Assembly: GCA_021777685.1 (NCBI GenBank)
Contig: JAJYDH010000039.1
Location: 1,262-21,164 of the forward strand
Length of the DNA stretch: 19,903 bases
Source: Planctomycetota bacterium
Lineage (GTDB): Bacteria; Planctomycetota; Planctomycetia; Isosphaerales; Isosphaeraceae
Direction: 5' to 3'
Part shown: piece after piece, positions 15,164 to 19,903 of the stretch
Numbering within the stretch: the stretch's first letter is position 1
Layout: each line of letters opens with the position of its first letter
Program-made: the position numbers and the translations under genes
Notes under the pieces: generated by a model
Database searches by the model: none
What the model was told of the DNA's origin: nothing
Seen by the model: only the letters and a program-made list of their open reading frames with translations

Positions 15164-16945
15164 TCAGGGCGACGGGGGCGGCGCGAAGGCGCTCGGCGTG
15201 CCGATACCCTCGACCTTGCGGATCTCGATGTCGGCCGGGAACTTCGGGAACCGGCCTTCCTTGGCCTCGGGCTCGGCCGGCTTCGACGCCGCTGGCGCGA
15301 TCTCGATGGGCCTGAGGGCGACCATCCGGTTGTGGATGGCGATGCCCTCCTCGCCGCGCCCCTGGCGGAAGTAGGCGATGCCGAGGTCTTCCAGGACCGA
15401 CCTGAGCGTCTCGGTGTCGGGTCCCGGGGCCTCCTCCAGGAGCGTCAGCGAGCGTTCCAGGAGCGAAGCGGCCTCGGCGTCCCGGCCGCGTTTGAGGTCG
15501 GCCTGGGCCAGGGCGTTCAGATAGCGGACGATCTCGGGACGTTCCGACCCGTCGGCCTTTTCGAGGTCGCCCATCGTCCGTTCTACCAATGGGTCGGCCT
15601 CGGCGAAGCGCCCCTGGCCCATGTAAAGCGTCACCATCTTCCGGAGGACGCGGGCGAGGTCGGGGGTTCGGGCGTCCGAATGCCCCTCGCGGATGGCCAG
15701 CGCACGCTTCAACGCCCCCTCCACCTCGGGCAACATGCCCCGGGCGGCCTGGGTGTCGGCCAGGGCTTCGAGCGTCTCGGCCACGCTGAGGTCAGCCGGG
15801 CCGAAATCCCTCACGCGGATCGCCAGGGCACGCTCCAGGAGCGGCGCCGACTCGTCCGAGAAGCCATGCTCGCGGTAGTCCTTCGCCGCCAGCGTGAAGA
15901 TCCTCGCGAGCCTCGGGTCCCCCGGCCCGAACCCCCGCTCGACGACGGCCATGAACCTCGCCGCCGGCGATTCGCCGCCGGACTCCCTCGCGCGCCGGGC
16001 CATCATCGCGGCCAGGCTCTGGACGTGGCCGGCCAGGTCGGGAGGGTCCGCCCCCGGCGGTGTCGCCGCGAGGAGCGCCAGCCCCCGGGCCACGGAAGAC
16101 TCGCCCTCCTCGAATCGCCCCTGTGCGAAGTCCATGAAACCCAGCTTGATGATGGTCTCCGCGAGTTGGTCCTTCGGGGTCTTCGGGTCGCGCTCCCGGA
16201 TCGCCAGGGCACGACGGAAGGATGCCGCGGCCTCGGCGAGCCGCCCCCCCTCGCCCCGGTAGAAGCCGAGGTTTTCGAGGATCTGCGCGATTTCGCCCCG
16301 CTCGGATCCGGGGACGGCCTCCATGAGGGCCAGCGACCGTTCCAGGAGGTCGGCCGCCTCGGAAACGCGCCCGGTCGCCGCGTAGAAGGTCGCCCGCTGT
16401 CCGAGGGCGTCGATCAGGTCTCTCCGGTCGGGGCCCGGGGATGACTCCGCGATCCCGAGCGCGCGTTCGGACAGTCCTTCGGCCTCCGCGCGATCCCCGT
16501 TCTTGAAGATGAGGAGGCAGGCCAGCCCGTCGAGGATCGCGATCCGTTCCGAGTGGGGAGGGCCCGGGTCTCGCTCGGCGATGGCCAGGGCCCGGCGGGC
16601 GATCGGCTCGGCCTCGTCGAACCGACCTCGGGCGCCGAGGGAACCCGAGAGGAACCGGAGGGTCCGGACCAGGGCCCGATGGTCCGGCCCGTAAAACTTC
16701 TCCCGGACCGCCAGCGCCTTGCGGGCCAGGGTTTCCTCCTCGTCGAAACGACCCGCCTTCGACGCCTTCTCGGCGGCCTCCAGCAGGGCCGAGCCGACGT
16801 TGGGCGTCCCCGCGCGATGGATCGCCAGCGGGAGCACACGAGGGATGCGACCAGCCGGAGCGACCAGCCCGACCGCGAGCACCAGGTCGGCCGTCGCCCA
16901 GGCGGCCACGGCCAGCACCAGCCATTTCGTCCATCGACCCGCCAT
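15164..16945 (-). CDS. Membrane-anchored tetratricopeptide repeat protein
   Basis: The start is set at the ATG whose first base is 16945, because GGGAGG lies about 8 bases upstream and the protein then opens with a signal anchor (WTKWLVLAVAAWATADLVLAVGLVA, about residues 5-29). A longer open frame to GTG 17008 has no such support. The resulting 593-aa protein is almost entirely about eleven 42-residue TPRs of the kinesin-light-chain type, with recurrent motifs such as EAEPIARRALAIAERDPG, AADLLERSLALMEAVPG, APLLERALAIRVRDFG and AASLLERSLTLLEEAPG. Such repeats bind other proteins. A Pro-rich tail (KPAEPEAKEGRFPKFPADIE) ends the chain. No catalytic domain is attached, unlike the TPR-STAND or TPR-kinase proteins of planctomycetes. 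It is divergent from the toxin-antitoxin pair, with 222 bases between the two start codons. Confidence 0.88.
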   Translation of the reverse strand: MAGRWTKWLVLAVAAWATADLVLAVGLVAPAGRIPRVLPLAIHRAGTPNVGSALLEAAEKASKAGRFDEEETLARKALAVREKFYGPDHRALVRTLRFLSGSLGARGRFDEAEPIARRALAIAERDPGPPHSERIAILDGLACLLIFKNGDRAEAEGLSERALGIAESSPGPDRRDLIDALGQRATFYAATGRVSEAADLLERSLALMEAVPGSERGEIAQILENLGFYRGEGGRLAEAAASFRRALAIRERDPKTPKDQLAETIIKLGFMDFAQGRFEEGESSVARGLALLAATPPGADPPDLAGHVQSLAAMMARRARESGGESPAARFMAVVERGFGPGDPRLARIFTLAAKDYREHGFSDESAPLLERALAIRVRDFGPADLSVAETLEALADTQAARGMLPEVEGALKRALAIREGHSDARTPDLARVLRKMVTLYMGQGRFAEADPLVERTMGDLEKADGSERPEIVRYLNALAQADLKRGRDAEAASLLERSLTLLEEAPGPDTETLRSVLEDLGIAYFRQGRGEEGIAIHNRMVALRPIEIAPAASKPAEPEAKEGRFPKFPADIEIRKVEGIGTPSAFAPPPSP

Positions 16946-17101
16946 CGGCCGTCCTCCCGCCGGGCCTTTCTTTCGGAGGGCGGTCGGGCGGGCCCGGTCG
17001 GGCCGCACAGGTCCCCTCGCGCGATCGGCGGCCCGGCGGGCGGAGGTTTACCGAAATATTGAGAAAAGGGCCATGTCGATCGCCGGTGGAATCAACCCGA
17101 G

Positions 17102-17130
17102 TTGGCGCGATCGTCCGAGCGTCGTAGGCT
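17102..17130 (+). promoter_or_regulatory. Possible promoter of the toxin-antitoxin pair
   Basis: TTGGCG (17102-17107) and TAGGCT (17125-17130) are spaced by 17 bases, ending 37 bases before the antitoxin ATG. Spacing is ideal but both boxes are imperfect. Confidence 0.3.
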
Positions 17131-17167
17131 GAAGCGAGAGATTCCGGAGGAGATCCAGGAGCCGGCC

Positions 17168-17401
17168 ATGACGACCGTCACCCTCGAAGAGGCGCAGGCG
17201 CAGTTGACCCGGTTGATCGAAAACCTCGGGCCGGGCGACGTCATCACCATCACCCGCGATGACAAGCCCCTCGCCCGGCTGATGGGGGCCGAGGGACCCC
17301 CGAAAGCGCCCCGGAAGCTGGGCACGCTCCGGGGGACCGTGTTGTCCGTCGCCCCGGATTTCGACGCCCCGCTGGATGATTTCCGGGAGTACATGGAGTG
17401 A
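17168..17401 (+). CDS. Phd/YefM-family antitoxin
   Basis: This 77-aa protein starts at ATG 17168, six bases after a clear AGGAG site. The N-terminal half has the Phd/YefM pattern: MTTVTLEEAQAQLTRLIENL for the DNA-binding dimer, then GDVITITRDDKPLARLMG. The C-terminal half (APDFDAPLDDFREYME) is acidic and would wrap around the toxin. Family members neutralise the toxin and repress their own promoter. The stop codon overlaps the GTG start of the toxin by 4 bases (GTGA), giving coupled translation. The reading frame is open upstream to 17102 but has no start context there. Confidence 0.88.
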   Translation: MTTVTLEEAQAQLTRLIENLGPGDVITITRDDKPLARLMGAEGPPKAPRKLGTLRGTVLSVAPDFDAPLDDFREYME

Positions 17402-17751
17402 GGGGGCTGATCGACGCCCATACGCTCCTCTGGGCTGTCGACGATCCATCGAAGCTCGGCCCGGCGGCAATGGCGGACTTGCAAGATCCCGGCAATGAGC
17501 TGTTAGTGAGCGCGGGGACCATCTGGGAGATGGCCATCAAGGTCGGTCTGGGCAAATTGGCGCTCTCCTGGCCCTATCGGCCCTGGATCGAACGGGCGCT
17601 GACCGATCTGGGGGCGATCATCCTGCCGATCGGCGTGGCCCATGCCGACGCACAGGCGAAGCTACCCCATCATCACCGAGATCCGTTCGATCGCCTCTTG
17701 ATCGCGCAAGCCCTCGTCGAAGGCATGACGATCATCGGAAATGATGGCTAG
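17398..17751 (+). CDS. vapC: VapC-type PIN toxin, C-terminus cut by a stop
   Basis: This 117-aa PIN-domain ribonuclease is the usual partner of Phd/YefM-type antitoxins. GTG 17398 overlaps the antitoxin stop. Likely metal-binding acids are D6 (LIDAHTLLW), E44 (TIWEMAIK), D95 and D98 (RDPFDRLL) and D116 (IIGND). The frame ends at TAG 17749-17751. If that codon were sense, translation would continue with FDAYGVTRVW to a TGA at 17782-17784, and this reads as the normal conserved end of the family. The toxin is therefore probably truncated by about 11 residues through a point nonsense change, with all catalytic acids kept. It could be weakened, inactive or expressed by readthrough. The minus-strand glycosyltransferase ends at 17768, inside the lost tail. 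Confidence 0.87.
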   Translation: MRGLIDAHTLLWAVDDPSKLGPAAMADLQDPGNELLVSAGTIWEMAIKVGLGKLALSWPYRPWIERALTDLGAIILPIGVAHADAQAKLPHHHRDPFDRLLIAQALVEGMTIIGNDG

Positions 17752-17767
17752 TTCGACGCCTACGGCG

Positions 17768-19759
17768 TCACTCGGGTCTGGTGAAGCCCGGCACGCGCGG
17801 CCCCTCGATCTTGATGATGTACGACGGGTGCCTCGGGGCCTCGGCGCCGGCGTCTTCCCAGCCGTAGGCGTGGGGGCCGTGGTGCCAGAGGCGGATCGAG
17901 GTGTCGGCCAGGGGGGTGATGCCCATCTGGCGGAGGCGGAAGCTGAAGGCCCAGTCCTCGCCCAGGTAATGGTGCGAGCCGTCGGGCATCGGGGCCGCCA
18001 TCGGCATGAAGAAGGGCCAGTCTCGCCGGCCCCAGGTGGCGTTGCAGGCGGGCAGGCCCAGCTCGTCGATCATCCGCCGGAGCACCTCGGCCTTGATCCG
18101 CAAGAACCCGCCGGCGGCATATTTGAGCGGATACGGGCCGGGGCTCGCCTCGCCGAACGTGACCTCATTGATGCCGTCGTCGAAGACGCTGGCCAGTGCC
18201 CTCTGCCGCTTCTTGGCGTAGACGCCGGAGACGACCGGCTCGGGCCCGGCCAGCAGGCGAAGGGCGTCGGACGGGTCGAAACCGAGGTCGGCGTCGATGA
18301 ACAGGATCGACTCGGCCCCCGCGTTCAGGGCGTCGGAGATGAGCATGTTGCGCGCGACGTCGATCTGAGGGCAGCCCTCCGACCGGACCACCCGGACCCC
18401 CGCCGCCTCCAGCTTGCGGAGCGACTCCTCGCACGGGCGGTCGATCGTGCTGAAGAACGGCACCAGCACGACGGATTTCGACCGGCCGGGGGGTGACGTG
18501 ATGCGCGGGGATGAGTTGGGCTGGAGGGCCCGGAGGATGTCGAGGAAGGGGGGTGTTTGAGGTCTGAGGGCCGCGACCACATCCGTCGTCCCCCCACCCC
18601 AACCCTCCCCCGCAAGGGGGGAGGGGGCCAGAGAAGACCCCTCACCCCAACCCTCTCCCGCAAGGGGAGAGGGGGCCAGAGAAGACCCCTCACCCCAACC
18701 CTCTCCCGCAAGGGGAGAGGGGGCCAGAGAAGACCCCTCGCCCCGACCCGCTCCCGCGAGAGGAGCGGGGGCCGGAGCGGAGGGCATGCTATCCCAGAGC
18801 CGGGCGATGGCCTCGACCCAGGGGGCGACCTCGGCGGGCGTCGGGAGTGTCTTCGTCGCGGGCGTGATCCGGCCGGGGATCGATAGCGAGGCGCCGAGGC
18901 CGGCCTGGACCTCGGGAAATTGGCCCCGGTCGGAGGCGACGGCGGGGATGCCGTTGGCGATCGCCTCGGCGAGCCGGCGCGGGGAGGCGTCCCAGGCGAG
19001 CGTCGGCACGATCGCCAGGCGGGCGAGCCGCCAGTGGTCGCGGGGGGACGCGGTGCGCTCCATCAGGGAGACATTCCCCCGGGCGAAGACGTCGATCCCG
19101 GAGCCCGCCAGCGTCGCACCGCTGCCCCTCGTGCCGACGATCAGGATCGGGATGTCGGGCCGGAGCCGGCCCAACTCGTCGGCGATCCGGGCGAAGACAT
19201 ACGCGCCATTCTCGGCCGAGGGGTCGACGAACGTCGCGAACCGGGGCTCGGGGCGGTCGACGAGCGCGCGGGCGGGGTCGACCAGCGTCGGCACGACCGA
19301 ACAGCGCAGGCCGAAAGCCTCGGCGTGATAATCGGCCGCGAACCGCGAGGGGACGAGCACGGCGTCGGCGTGCTCGAACGCGCCCGGAGACCTCGCGCGG
19401 AGGTCGTGGAGCGAGACGGCCGTCGCCGCGCCCCTCGCCCTGGCCCTCGCCAGGGCCTCGCCCGCCGCCCGGCCCGCACCCGCGACGATCACCCGGTCCG
19501 GCGCGAGCCGGTCCATTGAGGCGTCGAGGAGCCGGAGGAACGCCTCGCGACCGGCGGCGTCCGGAGTCGGGTGGAGCGTGACGAGCAGGCCGTCGACCGT
19601 CAGCCGGGCCTCGGGCCGATCCGGAGAATCGGGCCGGCCGCCGGCCAGGACCTCGACAAAGGCGCCGGCCTTCCGGGCGGCCTGGGCGAGCCCCCGGGCG
19701 CAGGCGGCGGCCTCGGTGTCCTCGACGAAGCCATCGGGGGCGACGATCAGGAGTTTCAT
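17768..19759 (-). CDS. Two-domain glycosyltransferase (GT4-like + GT2-like)
   Basis: The start is the ATG at 19759 (MKLLIVAPDGF), nine bases after a GAGG site; the protein is 663 aa. Residues 1-320 resemble a GT-B, GT4-type enzyme: an N-terminal Rossmann strand, VPSRFAADYHAEAFGL, IPILIVGTRGSG, and the donor-binding region ASPRRLAEAIANGIPAVASD. Residues about 425-663 resemble a GT-A, family 2 domain: VVLVPFFSTIDR, QIDVARNMLISDAL, the metal-binding DAD in ILFIDADLGF, and LGEDWAFSFRLRQMG near the end. It could build surface polysaccharide or glycosylate a protein; no neighbour settles this. The linker (about 327-390) is a four-fold repeat of SLAPSPLAGEGWGEGS encoded by a 48-bp tandem palindromic DNA repeat, which is unlikely to be folded. 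No transmembrane helix is seen. The gene is convergent with the toxin gene. Confidence 0.87.
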   Translation of the reverse strand: MKLLIVAPDGFVEDTEAAACARGLAQAARKAGAFVEVLAGGRPDSPDRPEARLTVDGLLVTLHPTPDAAGREAFLRLLDASMDRLAPDRVIVAGAGRAAGEALARARARGAATAVSLHDLRARSPGAFEHADAVLVPSRFAADYHAEAFGLRCSVVPTLVDPARALVDRPEPRFATFVDPSAENGAYVFARIADELGRLRPDIPILIVGTRGSGATLAGSGIDVFARGNVSLMERTASPRDHWRLARLAIVPTLAWDASPRRLAEAIANGIPAVASDRGQFPEVQAGLGASLSIPGRITPATKTLPTPAEVAPWVEAIARLWDSMPSAPAPAPLAGAGRGEGSSLAPSPLAGEGWGEGSSLAPSPLAGEGWGEGSSLAPSPLAGEGWGGGTTDVVAALRPQTPPFLDILRALQPNSSPRITSPPGRSKSVVLVPFFSTIDRPCEESLRKLEAAGVRVVRSEGCPQIDVARNMLISDALNAGAESILFIDADLGFDPSDALRLLAGPEPVVSGVYAKKRQRALASVFDDGINEVTFGEASPGPYPLKYAAGGFLRIKAEVLRRMIDELGLPACNATWGRRDWPFFMPMAAPMPDGSHHYLGEDWAFSFRLRQMGITPLADTSIRLWHHGPHAYGWEDAGAEAPRHPSYIIKIEGPRVPGFTRPE
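18590..18780. repeat. Four tandem 48-bp palindromic units inside a gene
   Basis: Copies start at 18590, 18638, 18686 and 18734. The second and third are identical; the first differs at a few bases and the fourth is diverged. Each unit contains a palindrome CCCTCTCCC-GCAA-GGGGAGAGGG, the same type as at 55-75. The period is a multiple of three, so each copy adds 16 residues to the glycosyltransferase linker without a frameshift. Confidence 0.9.
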
Positions 19760-19844
19760 GCGGGTTGGCCTCGACGATCCCCGTTTCGTCCATCGTCTCA
19801 TCGATCGGTAGTCCTGCACGATCTTGGCACGGTTTGCCGGGCGT

Positions 19845-19874
19845 TTTATGCTGAATGAGATTGCCTTGAGTCAA
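19845..19874 (-). promoter_or_regulatory. Candidate sigma70-like promoter of the glycosyltransferase
   Basis: On the minus strand TTGACT (19874-19869) and CATAAA (19850-19845) are spaced by 18 bases, in a locally A+T-richer stretch about 85 bases upstream of the start codon. The -35 matches consensus at five of six positions. Confidence 0.4.
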
Positions 19875-19903
19875 ATCTCGGCCCCTCTTCATCCAGGGCT
19901 CGG

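Noticed and set aside
18590..18780. The 48-bp array read as a CRISPR array
   Set aside because: The whole unit repeats with no unique spacers, it lies in frame inside a gene, and there are no cas genes nearby.
1..19903. tRNA, rRNA or transposase genes
   Set aside because: None was recognised by eye on either strand; the repeats present carry no transposase gene within the window.

Overview
The window is high-GC bacterial DNA (roughly 70% G+C by eye) and most likely comes from a planctomycete, probably the Isosphaeraceae. The main evidence is a PSCyt1/DUF1592-type cytochrome protein overlapping a DUF1552 protein. That pair is a hallmark of Planctomycetota. A GAP1-like protein beside a membrane GTPase and many kinesin-light-chain-type TPRs fit the same phylum. 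The assignment rests on protein families alone; there is no rRNA in the window.

Layout. 1-2285: a short lead-in with a dispersed palindrome, then a secreted pre-peptidase C-terminal (PPC) domain protein. 2286-2637: gene-free, holding a ~170-bp inverted-repeat element. 2638-6617: a two-gene operon, a secreted cytochrome-like DUF1587/1595/1592/1588/1585 protein followed by a Tat-exported DUF1552 protein. 6618-7151: gene-free, with candidate promoters. 7152-13134: the most interesting block. It holds a 330-aa membrane protein, a two-gene PD-(D/E)XK-like/PIN module with lower G+C, a 775-aa membrane GTPase with BamD/TPR-like repeats and a C2-like C-terminus, a perfect 36-bp inverted repeat, and a membrane protein with a GAP1-type N-terminal domain. 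13167-14346: a class I methyltransferase and a 94-aa single-span membrane protein. 14347-15163: about 0.8 kb without genes, packed with palindromes and scattered copies of a short repeat. 15164-16945 (minus): a membrane-anchored TPR protein. 17168-17751: a Phd/YefM-VapC toxin-antitoxin pair whose toxin is cut short by an in-frame TAG. 17768-19759 (minus): a two-domain glycosyltransferase whose linker is built from a tandem 48-bp copy of a dispersed palindromic repeat.

How the genes may work together. The GTPase and GAP1-like genes, probably with the 330-aa membrane protein, look like one inner-membrane NTP-dependent system of the type proposed as a biological-conflict or signalling system in multicellular and planctomycete bacteria. 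The nuclease-like/PIN pair lies between its genes and may be an effector module or an unrelated insertion. The DUF1592/DUF1552 pair and the PPC protein belong to the large secreted repertoire of planctomycetes; their substrates are unknown. Functions are inferred from motifs read by eye, with no database search.
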